Shown: positions 44,857-57,456, numbered from the stretch's first letter. The stretch: DNA of 64,000 bases from Kitagawia praeruptora (GCA_037693485.1 CM075347.1:150198501-150262500), one strand, 5' to 3'. Notes: generated by a model from the letters alone, not told the origin. A program made the numbers and translations.

Positions 44857-47800
44857 TGTAACGACCCGAAAAATTACGTGTAATTTATTATATTAAAATA
44901 TATTTTTAGTTGATTTTAATGTGTGTTAGTTTATTTTTAATGCATTTAAACGCGTTATGATTTTTATTAAATCGGAAAATTATCCCATACGTGTTATGTG
45001 ACTTCTGTGTATCATAGAATATTTTATTCTATTTTTCTGTAATTTTTATATTTTTAGAATACAGTTATTTCGTATTTTAATTTTCGGACCCAGCCCCTGT
45101 ATTGAATTCGAGACCCTGTTTTTCATAAAACTATTTTTATATAATAATGGGATGTTCAAAAATGTAGTATTTTGTAATTTTTGTAATATTCGTAATTTTT
45201 GGGAAATTTTGACATTTATATTATATTTGTTTTAAAATAAAATTTTTACATTTTTATCCCATAAAAATTATTTTTAAGGCTTAATGATTTTAATTAGGGG
45301 TTAAAAATATTTTTGGGGTATTAATTTTCAGATTTATATAAATAGCAGAATTTTATTTTTAATTGTTAAAATTAATCAAAAATCAGATTTTTGATTTTAT
45401 TTTCTGGAAAATTCTTTGAATATTGTTCTTGGTGTTCTTGGAGATCAAACACACTTTTGACAGTGATTCCGGCATCCAAATCGATCATGTGAGTAACCAA
45501 ACTGAAGCTCTTGATCTCTACTACATGTTTATGTAGGTGTTCATAACCAAAATTGTCTGATTCGAAAATTTGTTTTTTTAATTTTAATTTTCGAACTTGT
45601 TTAATTTGTTGTGGATTGTGTAGTGATTTGTTGTTGATGTGGTTAGTGTCTATAGATTTCTTATGATCCCAGGAGTATTGTGATAATTTTTGTTTGAATT
45701 TTAGTGTCCTAAATAAGAAAATCGAAATTTGGTGGGGGTGAACTTTGATTTCGATTTTCTAGCTTCTTGGATGATTGTTTGATGTTCTTGATGTTAGATA
45801 TGAATTGTTGAACTCCTAAGCTTCGATTTGATGTATAGAACTCGTAGTTTGGTGTTGATTTTCGGTTCGTCGGAAAGTTTTTGAAGCTCGCCGGAATTTT
45901 TCGGATTTTGGCCGGATTCGGCGATTGGTTAGCCGGATTCTGCGTTTGTTAGTTTGGTTTGATTGTTGGGTTGTTGTGGAACGTTTTGCAATCAAAAACT
46001 CTGTGAAACGGAGTGTTTTGAAGCTCGCCGGAGTTGGCCGGAAACGTCGCCGGCGGCGACTTCTGCCATTAACGCCGACGATGTTCTTGGAGCATTCATA
46101 CGAAGAACAGTGAAGATGGTGATGAATAGTAACCATTTGATCCTAAAAATCTGTTAACCTTTTCTGAAAAATGATTTTGAGAATTGATTTTTACTTTTTA
46201 CTAATTATTTTTACTTTTATTTACTTTTATTTACTTTTAATTACTTTTTAATTCTGAATTTAATTATAAATTTCAGAAATTTTATTTTCTGAAAATGTTT
46301 TATAAATCCAGAATTTATTTCTGAATTCTATTTTTATTTCTTTATTTCTTTATTTAATTGTTTTTAATTCAAAAATAATTAAGAATTAAATACTTTTAAT
46401 TATATTAATTAATCTCAAATAATGTTTTAATTAATTTGATTATCTAATAAATGTAATTATTTATTAGATAATTTCATTAATTAATTATTACTTGAATCTA
46501 ATTAATTTATTTAGGATTATTTAATTTTTAATTAACCAATTTTCTGTTTAAAAGTGATTTAAAATAGAAAGAAATTGTTTTAAATCCTAAAAATAATCCG
46601 GGAACGGTAAAAATATTTTTAAAATTCTAAAATTATTTATAAACCCGGATTAGATAATTATAAAAATATTTTGGTGATCCAATAATTACCCGGAGGGTTT
46701 ATTAGCGATCCTTTTTGATTCAAAAAGGGTATTTAAATCTTTTAAAATTCTTTTAAGTGATTTAAAATATTTTTAAATATTCTAAAAATACTTTGAATGC
46801 TCTTTTATTTGTAAGTCGTATCTGCTATGTGAATTACGTGCTATGTGATTATGTGATCTAATTATGGAGTCCTTATACGTGCGATGTAAATTGTCAAGAT
46901 ATTAAGTATCAAGGGTTAGGTTATAAATTGAGTTGTGATCGATATATATATAGTTAATGTGTGTTAATTGTTTATGTGATTTATATTATAAGATGTCATT
47001 AAGAGTAGACGATGTTTTCTTTGATTTACTGGCAACGATGGTCGGATATCGTTTATTTTCATAAGGATTAATTGTTAATATTGACTTAGGTTGGTCAACA
47101 GAGATAAGTAGATGTCTAATCAAGGAGGTTGGAGATAGATGCAATATTCTTTGTGGGTTATGAAGAAGGTTGGAGATGGATGCAGTATTGTTTGTGGATT
47201 GTAATAAAGAAGGTTGGAGATGAAAGTATTGTTTATGGAATTGCTGGGTTACTTGTGAGGTGTTTTAACACCGGGAAAACGTCTATGTTCAAAGGGGACA
47301 TTTCCAATTATTTTCTTCTGGCAGAGATATTGGTAAGCATGGTTACTACGTTCGAATTGAGTTTATAAGCGTTAGTAAAGTATCAGAATTGTCGTCTGAA
47401 GACTGAAGTACCAGCTTATGTTTGACTATAGAAGTAGACGCGCAGGCTCAATGTCAACGGATCAGACTCGTGGCAATCGCAAGAGCGTCAAACCAGCGAA
47501 TGATCAACAGAGGACATGATGACGTGAGATAGAAGAAGATAGTTGTATTACTTCGGCGCTACGTAATAACAAAGGACCATAGGCAAGTATTTTCTTGATC
47601 ATCTTAAACACTGTTTATTTTATGTTTTATTGATTCATATCATGACAAATAGTTATTGTTCAGAGCTATTTGTGGTTCTTAAATATTTTTGTGCGAACAC
47701 AGTTGTTTGTTATTATTACCCTTGATGTGGGGAATTGTTTCAGATAAACTCTTCATATCCTCATTATCGTAGTAATAATGGGATATGACCTGTATTTAAA

Positions 47801-48756
47801 ACTAAGCATTTCCTGTTGAATTCGGAAATTGCTCTATTGGATTGGAAAATAGTAAAGCGTAGGAGGCCACATGTCGTAGTTGGTCCGGCTATATTTAAGG
47901 AGGATATGGTAACCATACCATCTTCCTATAGGCTAACATTACTTGCCTATTTTGGGTACCCCAGAAATCCGAACTATACACACACGGAAAAAAAGAGAAT
48001 ACCGGTGGAGTATAGAGGGTCCCATTGCCTTAGAACCTGATCAGGGGGCAATGGTGTTTCAGTTATATAAGTGTATCCAATCCATATCGCCAGAATGGCT
48101 ATTATATATTGTGAGTTGGCAGATGATTCATTTTTATGACATGCCAAATGATTTCAGTTATGATTTGAATTATATCACAGTTGTTGATTCAGTTTTCTCT
48201 ATAAACTGTTTTACATTTCAGTTGATTTGATGCCCCACTTATCCTGGTTTTATATCAAAATTTTTATACGCTTGCTGAGCATTTCTTTCGCTCATACTTG
48301 CTGTTGTAAATCCTAACATTTCAGTAAGGTGGTTTGGCGAGATTTATTCGCTCAGTTCAGAAAGAGAAGAAGCGTGATGCTATTTCGAAGATGACTTGGC
48401 TCAGGATGTCTGGATTTAGAGTAAGATCTATTTTATATAATTGAGTTCTAATATTTATTATTATTATGTACTAGTCTAGTTGGCCTGGCGTACTTCTTAT
48501 CGAAGTTACACCAGTGGTTTATGATTTGATCAAAGAGAATGATGTAAAGAAGGAATGTTTTTTTTTATCTAATGGAATTTGGATTCTTGTTTCTAGCCCT
48601 ATAACCTTAAAAGATCTTGGTATTTTTGGGGTCACAGATGTATATTTCCAGTGTTGGACAATCACAAATGGATGATTATTATTAATCAGATGTTTTATTT
48701 TGAGGATTTTTGCGTGGCAACCAAATCTTCTGACCCCGGATTTGGGGGGTGTCACA
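44857..48756 (+). repeat. Right LTR of the LARD
   Basis: 3900 bp. It has one extra TTTACTTTTA unit near 46210 and one extra A near 47990 relative to the left LTR, which together explain the 11-bp length difference. Confidence 0.93.
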
Positions 48757-48761
48757 ATCAA

Positions 48762-51269
48762 AGCATCCACTTATGCAGCAAAACAAATTTGCAGTCACCT
48801 AGGAGAACAGGTTTGCAATAATTCTTCTGGTGAAAGACCTTCAACCTGATTGTACAATAGCAAGTCAACATAGAAGCTAAGTTTATAAGAGTTCTAATAT
48901 CAAGATAAGAAAACAACCAAAATTATAAGTAAGATCTTCTAAAACTGCATGACCATGAGTGATCCAAGAGTCTTCATACTTACTGATGCTTCCTCTTTCA
49001 ACTTTTAAGAGATATGAGCAAATCAAATGGGCGATTTTCCAAATATTCAAGTCAAGCGTAGAATGCTTGGAAGCCTTCTTAGCCCCTGACCAAAAAAATC
49101 ACAATATTTTTCATTCTTCATTTTGAACCTTCATTTTCTAAACCAATATAATTTTATGTCTCCATATCTCTAGAGTAGTATACATATAACTCTAAATTCA
49201 CATCGCATGCCAACACCAAACAAACATTTATAACATTAGTTTTTTCCTCTGCATGCTGCTTATGTTTATTTTGCCTTCTCATTTTGTATCTGTAAACAAA
49301 GATAGATATAACAATTCAGTTTTAGTTTAATATAAGAGAAAATCATTTGGTAATGGAATTAGGTTTGAATTTAAAAATTCAAAATAGGATAACATTGAAA
49401 AGAGTAGTGCAGAGAGATGGGCGGAAAGACAGAAGCTTTGGAGAGAAGCTTTATCTATCTAATTTGAATCTGTAAAGCTTTTACTCTATATAACATTTAA
49501 TAGTAGAAATTAGTATGAATGGACACAGCAAGAGAACTTTGAGAAGTAACAAATCTAATATATTGTCAGTACAGTTTGTAACTCAATATCAATTCCTCAA
49601 ACCTCATTCAGAATGGATATGTCCGGATATTTTCTAGGTCTGCCACATTTGTTTGACACCAAGCCTTTAAATGGTCATAAATCAAAGACAACAACACATG
49701 GAGAAGAGCATTAATACATGACATATAAGAGACTGTCAACCATAAAACTGCTAAACATAACTGTACTGAAAACATAGAATAAAGCAAAACTCACTTATGT
49801 TTGGCATATTAGGAATCACTTGTGAAGAAACATTGGTTTTACCAATCACCTACAAAAAGATACACAATGCTGTGTTGAGCGACCAATTGTTTAACACAAC
49901 ACGTAACAATTGTTTAGCACTGGTGGAAATTCTTGATGTCAACACTAATCAATTGCAAGGACAGGTGCCTGATTCTTTTGCTGAACTAAGTAACTTGCAG
50001 ACACTTTCTGTTTTTACACTTGTAGCACAACAACCACAATCATCACAATAATGATTAAAACATTCAAATCAATATGGAAAATACAATTTCTGAAAAAACA
50101 AAACCACCCTATATAAATTGCATACCTTATTTCGCCATAAAAACATAAATATATCGCCTTGAACTGGTGCAGCGGGTGTGCCTCTGCGAGTACTTCTTCT
50201 CAATACCATTGGAACAATTACTTGGCATTTAAATGATCTAACCTGATAAAATGCATTGAAAGGAATACATATCACAAATTATTATATCTATCAAAATAAT
50301 ATACATATCACTATTGACAAACGAATTCATTAATCTATCTATATCACTATTAACAAACCGAATTCAAACAACATACAGATACATACATATTAATGCAACA
50401 ATCGGACATCAAACAATACATAGATAGATAGAGAGATACATACATACATAATCACAGTGTGTTAACAAATTTTCTTTTGGCAATAGCTTTAACTGTAACT
50501 GAATCAACCAAAACCGATAAAATAAATTATGTTCTCCAAAAAAAAAAAAGTGTACACCAAATACTGTTCCAGAAGATATGAATAACATACCTCTAAAATG
50601 AGTAATTATCAAGTTCTTTTCTCTTGGACAAAACAGCAAACACTTCATCAGCAAAAGGTCGAACTGCAAATACAATCAAAAAAATTTATTATGGTTGTGG
50701 ATTTTAGTCATTGAATTAATAGAAACAGAAGACTGAAAATAACAAAAGCAGTAGTGTTTAAATTGAGGTGCTAAATGCAAATACTGCATCAGCTAAAGGT
50801 CTGTGGAGAGAGACGGAGTGTTTGCTAATAACAAAAGCATTAATAGAAAAGAAGACTGAAATGGAGAGAGACGGAGTGTGGTAGTGTTTAAATTTGAAAT
50901 TGAATTCAATTTGAATTCTTGGAAAGAGAGAGAAGAGAGAAAGGCTGCAAATGTAAGAATTGAAGAAGCTACAGAATTTTCAAAATCTTTAGAAGATTCA
51001 AATAAAGCGTATTGAAGAAGCTGCAGTTAGATATGTGTATGCAGTGGCAAAGAATAGATAAACATTCAAATTATATCAGTTGTAAAAAAGTTTGAAAGAG
51101 AAAGGGGGAGAGAGGGAGGATGTAAATCTAAAGTTTAATTTTGAATTTGGAAGTTTGAATTAGCACAAAGCTTCTTTGAAATTTCAATGTAAAGCTGTAA
51201 CCTGTAAACATGTATGTAGTGGCAATCTTGAAATAAGCATGAACAGTAGGGGTAAAGACTTAAATTGTA
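48762..51269. other. Intronic DNA without recognisable gene
   Basis: Mixed-complexity sequence to about 50700, then A/G-rich DNA. A plus frame 49797-50051 contains EILDVNTNQLQGQVPDSFAE, which resembles one leucine-rich repeat; that is its only family-like feature. Confidence 0.45.
49910..50020 (+). pseudogene. Possible leucine-rich-repeat fragment
   Basis: VEILDVNTNQLQGQVPDSFA followed by ELSNLQTLSV fits the plant extracellular LRR spacing (LxxLxxxxNxLxGxxPxxx). Only about one and a half repeats are present, without signal peptide, further repeats or kinase. It looks like a captured or leftover receptor gene fragment. Confidence 0.3.
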
Positions 51270-53242
51270 AAATTTACTGTACAAATCACGCAACAGACAC
51301 TATAATATAGATAGATACATGCACACGTACATACATACACACACACATACATACATACATTTATGTTGTATAATCTATTAATATTTCATTATTTGTAATC
51401 TATTAATTGCTGTATAATTAATATGCATATTTATATATACATACATATATAAATTTCTGTGGTTATATAATAATATACTATAATATTATATACATACATA
51501 CATACATACATACAAACATACATACATACATACATACATACATACTATATAACATACATACATACATACATACATACATACATAAATAAATACATACATA
51601 CATACATTTATGTTGTATAATCTATATTCAATTCATGTACTATTTTATCCTTAACCTTACTATATGTTTTTAGGGTTATTTTGGTATTTTAACATTAACA
51701 TATTTAGTACATATTAATGTCTAATATTCTTTAAAATATAATTATTAATTATACATACATACATAAACATACAGATATACATACATACAAATACATACCT
51801 ACATACATACGTACATACATGCATACATACATGCATGTACACTATATACATAATTATTAATTATACATACACATACATAAATAATTATACATGCATATGT
51901 ACATACACACACATACATACATACATACATACATACATACATACATACATACATAATTATTAATTATACATGCACACGTACATATATACACACATACATA
52001 CATACAGTTATGTTGTATAATCTATTAATATTTCATTATTTGTAATCTATTAATTGTTGTATAATTAATATGCATATTTATATATACATACACATGTACA
52101 AACATAAATACATACATATATAAATTTCGGTGGATATATAATATTATACTATAATATTATATACATACATACATACATACATACATACATACATACTATA
52201 TAATATACATACATACATACATAAATAAATACATACATACATATTTATGTTGTATAATCTATATTTAATTCATTTATTATTTTATCATTAACCTTACTAT
52301 ATGTTTTAGGGTTATTTTGGTATTTTAACATTAACATATTTAGTACATATTAATGTCTAATATTCTTTAAGGTATAATTATTAATTATACATATATACAT
52401 ACATACATAAACATACAGATATACATACATACATACATACATGCATACATACAAATACATACGTACATACATGCATACATACATGCATGTACACTATATA
52501 CATAATTATTAATTATACATACACATACATAAATAATTATACATGCATATGTACATACACACACACATACATACATACATACATACATACATACATAATT
52601 ATTAATTATACATGCACACGTACATATACACACACATACATACATACATTTATGTTGTAAAATCTATTAATATTTCATTATTTGTAATCTATTAATTGTT
52701 GTATACGGAGTAATTAATATGCATATTTATATATACATACACATATACAAACATAAATACATACATATATAAATTTCTGTGGATATATAATATTATACTA
52801 AAATATTATATACATACATACATACATACATACATATTATATAACATACAAACATACATACATAAATAAATACATACAAACATACATACATACATACATA
52901 CATACATGCATACATACATACATTTATGTTGTATAATCTATATTTAATTCATGTACTATTTTATCCTTAACCTTACTATATGTTTTTTAGGGTTATTTTG
53001 GTATTTTAACATTAACATGTTTAGTACATATTAATGTCTAATATTCTTTAAGGTATAATTATTAATTATACATACATACATACATACATAAACATACAGA
53101 TATACATACATACATACATACATGCATACATACAAATACATACCTACATACATACGTACATACATGCATACATACATACATGCATGCATGCATAGATACA
53201 TACATACATACATACATACATACATACATACATACATACATA
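51270..53242. repeat. CATA satellite with about 0.65-kb higher-order unit
   Basis: CATACATA runs alternate with AT-rich spacers in a repeated order. TTATGTTGTATAATCTATTA occurs at about 51363, 52009 and 52651. TTATTTTGGTATTTTAACAT occurs at about 51677, 52312 and 52994. GCACACGTACAT recurs at about 51320, 51966 and 52612. Three consecutive units of roughly 640-675 bp are therefore present. Frames reading MYVCMYVC are artefacts of the repeat. Confidence 0.9.
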
Positions 53243-53797
53243 CAGTGGCGGATCCAGGATTGGTAGCCAGTGGGGTCCTAGGCGCGCGTAACGCAAAATT
53301 TTTCTCGAGCTCTATTGTGATTACAGCTCTTTGCCCTGTTTTTGCACTTATATAGTGAAAATATTATTTTTGTGTAAAAACACAGCATCTAGGAATCGAA
53401 CCATGGTTGATTTGACCAAATTTAGCTTAAACTACCACTGAACTATAGGATTTTAGTGTTAAAATATAAATATTATTTTTGTGTAAAAACACAGCATTTA
53501 GGAATCGAACCATGGTTGATTTGACCAAATTTAGCTTAAACTACCACTGAACTATAGGATTTTAGTGTTAGAAATGTATAAATGTATGGTATATATGTAG
53601 ATTCAATAGGTTCCTGCAAGAAAAAATGCCCAAAATGTAGTCATGAGGATTCGAACTGGGGTCATCCACAAAAATTCAGTGAGTTCCTACCATTAAACCA
53701 AACATTTTTTGAGTAAAATTTGCATACATCTATACTATATACTGAAAGTTCAGTGGTGTCCTGGGACCCCACTGAACCTATGCTACATCCGCCCCTG
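53243..53797. mobile_element. hAT-type MITE carrying tRNA-like modules
   Basis: Termini CAGTGGCGGATCCAGGAT and TACATCCGCCCCTG are imperfect inverted repeats. CATACATA on both sides (53235-53242, 53798-53805) fits an 8-bp duplication, although the target is a CATA microsatellite. Inside, a 109-bp unit (from 53361 and 53470) is repeated and includes GGAATCGAACCATGG, like a reversed pol III box B. On the minus strand it pairs with a box A-like TATAGTTCAGTGGTAG. A third diverged module with GATTCGAACTGGGG follows at about 53650. Confidence 0.75.
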
Positions 53798-53809
53798 CAT
53801 ACATACATA

Positions 53810-54462
53810 CAGACATTTGTTCTATAATCTTTTAATTTTTCAATAATTTTAATCGATTAATTATTTTATAATTAATACGCATATTTATACATTTTTATGT
53901 TCGGCTTTAAAAGATACTCGTGACACATATATACATATATGTATACATATATACATTTATATGGATATATAATAATATATGATAATATTCACTAGCATGT
54001 ACCATATCTCATTATACTATTATTTAGATCTACTATAAGTATTTATAAATTAAAAATTATAAAAAATATCACATGAAAAAAATCTAGATATGAGTATCAA
54101 ACATGCATGTGCATTATAATCATCCATACCTTCAATATACCAAGGTATTTTTAAATTATGTGATACTTTTAAGTACTATGTTTACACGACACAAATAAAT
54201 TCAAATCAATCTTAAAAAAGGAACCTTCATATATATTTTATTACGATTTGTTAATACAAATAGTAAAACTCATCATTCACATCTTTAATACGCATACACA
54301 TAAAATTATGTAACAAATATCGAATTTTAGTATATATAAGAATTACACTTAAACTAGCCAGTATTGGATCATTAATCTAACAACTGAAAATCATATAACT
54401 CATTTATCGCACCTACAAATACATCATATATTTTAGGAAAAAGTAACAATTTATTGATATTT
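53810..54462. other. AT-rich DNA upstream of a Helitron-like end
   Basis: No gene. ATATACATATATGTATAC palindromes near 53930 and short AT repeats. Probably the body of the element ending at 54499. Confidence 0.4.
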
Positions 54463-54499
54463 AGAACATGCCCGTGCTTTGCACGGGCTAAAGAGCTAG
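54463..54499 (+). mobile_element. Helitron-like 3' terminus
   Basis: The stem GCCCGTGC-TTT-GCACGGGC (54470-54488) is perfect. It is followed by TAAAGAG-CTAG-T, the canonical hairpin and CTRR end. The 5' end is not identified. Confidence 0.5.
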
Positions 54500-54852
54500 T
54501 TTTAACTAAATTAATTACAACGTCTTGTACTAAGCTGTTTCTTCAAGCCCTCAACAAATAAACCTGTGGTCTTTGTTTTTTATGGCCACAGTGCATGCCT
54601 GGTGGATTGCTGTTGCTTTGCATTTTCTAATGTCTATTAGTATATCTTTCAAAGTGGATCTCATAAAACAAGCATTAAGAAACTTGTAGTACCTTAGCAT
54701 ATTTGCCTAGTGGGATCTCTCACTTGGTAGCAAGAGGTCAAGGGCCAAGTCCTGGCTGAGACAATGTTGGCATACCTATTTATAATTTCTTGTAATGCTA
54801 AAGCCCGGCTAAAATGTAACTGAACAGTTAATGCCTGTGTGAATTCAGTTTA

Positions 54853-55110
54853 CTCCCTCCGTCCCTAATTAGTTGTCCAGTTTGACTTTTCAGTGGTCAA
54901 ATTGATTAACTTTTGACCGAAGATTAAAATTAATCCGTTTATTATTTTAAAAATCTGAAAATCACATATTAAAATAGATTAGAAGTAGTTTACGATGGTA
55001 TAATTTTTTTAAATATTTTTCATTATATAATATATATAAATTTCAGTCAAATTTGAGTCAATTTGACCAACAAAAATAGAAACTGGACAACTAATTAGGG
55101 ACGGAGGGAG
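54853..55110. mobile_element. Stowaway MITE, 258 bp
   Basis: Perfect termini CTCCCTCCGTCCCTAATTAG and CTAATTAGGGACGGAGGGAG with TA duplications (54851-54852, 55111-55112). The interior is AT-rich. This is the textbook form of the family. Confidence 0.95.
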
Positions 55111-55184
55111 TAATATATAGATGAATTTCAGGGGAACTCTTAAGTGACTAACAAAAAGGAGTGCTCTGAATTTTGAAGATATTA

Positions 55185-55454
55185 AAAAAAAAGTTAGCTT
55201 ACTCAGTTATAATACCACTCAAAGTGGTGTCTGAGGAGGGTAGTTGTACGCAGACCATGCCCCTATACAATAGGGATGTTGTTTCCGAAGGACCCCCGGC
55301 CAAATACAAATACAAATACAAAGAAAGGAAACTAATACAAACTAAACTCACACACACCCAGGGGTCGAACCCTTGACCTCCTACAAAGGAGGTCAAGGGT
55401 TCCCTCCTACAAAGGAGGTCAAGGGTTCAACCCACTGCACCAACATGTTGTTGG
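55185..55454 (-). mobile_element. tRNA-derived SINE (Au-like) with 19-bp target duplication
   Basis: The direct repeat CTGAATTTTGAAGATATTA (55166-55184 and 55455-55473) flanks it exactly. Read on the minus strand it starts near a tRNA-like head (GTTGGTGCAGTGGGTTGAAC, then GGGTTCGACCCC). It continues with CATGGTCTGCGTACAACTAC and CCTCAGACACC, and ends in a T run, as Au SINEs do. A 28-bp head segment (GAGGTCAAGGGTT...CCTACAAAG) is tandemly duplicated. Confidence 0.85.
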
Positions 55455-56500
55455 CTGAATTTTGAAGATATTAGGGAAGTTGATTTATTCTGCATAATGG
55501 CCTAGACTAATGCAACTGATCCTAAGTCCTCACAACATTTGTGTCCTATATGTTTTACTGTCAAGGAAGATAGGGCTATACATCAAGTCCTCACAACATT
55601 TTTGTTTTCTTTAGAACCGTGAAAATCACAACTGTTTGAGATGGGAGATATATAAGTAAAAATCTGGGGAGATTTTACTATGGGAGATATATTGTCATAT
55701 GCTCAGTTATTTCCTTGTAACTACTATGTATTTCCTTGTCATATGCTTAGCTACTCTGTTAATTAGTCTTGTGTTTATTGTGCTTGTGCTTACTTGTATA
55801 TGTTTAACCAATGCTGACTCTGCAATTTCATGCAAAGTTAAGTTATGATTTTTATTTTCATAATTTTCTTCTTTTTAGGTTCAATTTTTTTTCCCCTAAC
55901 CAATGCTTAGCTACTCTGTTTAGTCTGTGTTTGTGTTCATTGTTGTATTTTTATTTTTATTTTTTGACAATCAAAGTGCGGTGGATTTTGCGATTGTTGG
56001 TGGTTTTGTTTGGATTTTGAGTTTTGTGGATTAGAATGCAGTTTTGCTCCGTCTTTTTATTTTGCTGAGTTTTGTTTTGTGAGATCGACCGAGTGTTTAG
56101 TTCGATCAGTCGTATTCATTCTGTTCATTGAGTCACCGAGTTTTAGTTGAATTTTAGTTACTGGTTTTCGCTGAGTTTTCTGTGAGTTTTGTGTTCGTTG
56201 TTTGTTAGTTTTAGTTTTGTGTTATTGTGTGTTTCGTTTGTTAGTTTTGCTGTCAAATTGTCTTGAGATTGCTTGTTTGTCTAAGACCGAGTTTGGTTTG
56301 AAATTATTTTGTAAAATTGCTGTCGATTTAGTGTGTTCCGAATGGATGGTTCTGTTCCGAGTGTCCGAGCTTGTCGTGTGATTTACTGTGTCAAGTTCTA
56401 GTCAGTCAAGTACTCTGCTTTGCTAAAACCAAGTTAGTCGTTGTGCTGAGTTGCATCAAGTTTCTTAACTGTCACCACCTATCACAATGGTGACCTAGTT

Positions 56501-56933
56501 AGTAATTGTAATAAGGCTCTAGAGTGGATGCTAGTGGTTGTATGATTTATATGATTTCTCCTCTGACTAAACTGTACATAGAATTCATGTGAAGTACTAC
56601 AACACGAACTCATGTCTAGTTCACAGTAGTTACTTGTGCTTGTGCTTACTTGTATACGTTTAACCAATGCTGACTCTACAATTTCGTGCAAAGTTAAGTG
56701 AGAGTACAATGGTGACCTAGTTTAAGTGAAGATGACATTCTACATATAAGACACCATTCTGTTACTCGGCTTGGGATCAAATAGCTTCTGGGTTAGATAA
56801 GAAATAGTAATTGTAATAAGGCTTTGGAGTGGATGCTAGTGATTGAATGATTTATATGAATTCTCCTCTGACTAAACTGTACATAGAATTCATGTGAAGT
56901 CCTGCAACACGAACTCATGTCTAGTTCACAGTA
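56501..56933. repeat. Direct repeats of 128 bp, 305 bp apart
   Basis: 56501-56628 and 56806-56933 share AGTAATTGTAATAAGGCT through GTCTAGTTCACAGTA with few differences. GCTTACTTGTATA(C/T)GTTTAACC also occurs at about 55790 and 56642. The 3' part of CZIB intron 1 has therefore been locally duplicated. Confidence 0.85.
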
Positions 56934-57456
56934 ATATATAGTAGATGATGCTTCATAAAGTGCTTGATATTTCTACCACTCACACACACAAATGCACATA
57001 TATTTGATAAGTTTATGCATATTTATCTTTGTTTTCCAGATGCTTTGCAAGAGATGTGGTGAGCTCACCACTAAGGAGGTCATTGTAGTGGCCAATTATG
57101 ATTGGTCAAATATCTACAATGCGCGAAAAAGACCTCCAAGTTTAAAATCAAAAGCACTGGACCTTTTATGGGAGAGGACACTCCAATTGCTCAATTGGAG
57201 TGTGTTGGATTTGTGCCATCTGGTTATGCCTTTGTAAAAGGCTGGAGTGTTAAATCAGTAAGTTCTTTAATCTTTTCCATTTGAAAACCATAAATGATTT
57301 TTTTGTTGTGCAAATGTTAACTTTCTTCTGTGGATCCAGTGTGCAGGAACGGTGTACAACGACGTGGATTTATCGGCGGACTTTTATGAGTACGATCCTG
57401 TTGGCCGATGTGTGGTGGCTGTCAAGCAACCTAGGGTGTGTTTCCAAGAGGAGTAG

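Larger units (their letters stand above)
39630..48756 (+). mobile_element. Gypsy-derived LARD, 9.1 kb, with 3.9-kb LTRs
   Basis: LTRs at 39630-43518 and 44857-48756 enclose 1338 bp. The target duplication ATCAA lies at 39625-39629 and 48757-48761. The primer site TGGTATCAGAGC (initiator tRNA-Met) is at 43521-43532, and the polypurine tract AAGGGGGGAAGAA ends at 44856. The LTRs differ by one 10-bp tandem unit, one homopolymer base and about six substitutions that I could find, so insertion is recent. The interior keeps only decayed fragments resembling a gag zinc knuckle and a gypsy integrase core, so the element depends on proteins made elsewhere. Very long LTRs around a short, mostly non-coding interior define LARDs. 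It lies in intron 1 of the CZIB-like gene. Confidence 0.93.
38160..57456 (+). pseudogene. UPF0587/CZIB-like zinc-binding protein gene, split by 18.8-kb intron
   Basis: Exon 1 is 38160-38255 (32 codons, YNLIFTAELENVAEV, donor GAG|GTTAGC). Exon 2 is 57040-57257 (acceptor TTTCCAG; MLCKRCGELTTKEVIVVAN, then SKFKIKSTGPFMGEDTPIAQ and GFVPSGYAFVKGWSVKS). Exon 3 is 57340-57456 (CAGTVYNDVDLSADFYEYDP, stop TAG). The order and motifs match the CXXC-motif zinc-binding family (UPF0587, human CZIB). CKRC supplies the first metal-binding pair. The second CXXC expected downstream is reduced to a single Cys in LQCAKKTSK. Exon 2 is 218 nt, one short of a whole number of codons; the frame changes near 57090-57101, so the product would be truncated. 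Intron 1 holds about 17 kb of inserted mobile DNA. Sequence just inside the donor (GTTAGCTACTCTGTTTAGTC) reappears at about 55745 and 55907, supporting one original intron. Confidence 0.75.

Noticed and set aside
51270..53242. CRISPR-like array
   Set aside because: The repeats are microsatellite and higher-order satellite DNA in a plant nuclear context, without unique spacers of even length.
52385..53355. Frames translating to MYVCMYVC or THTYIHTYIH repeats
   Set aside because: Pure products of the CATA tetranucleotide repeat.
53369..53570. Possible tRNA genes
   Set aside because: Box-like motifs are present, but I cannot close full cloverleafs and they repeat inside a MITE.
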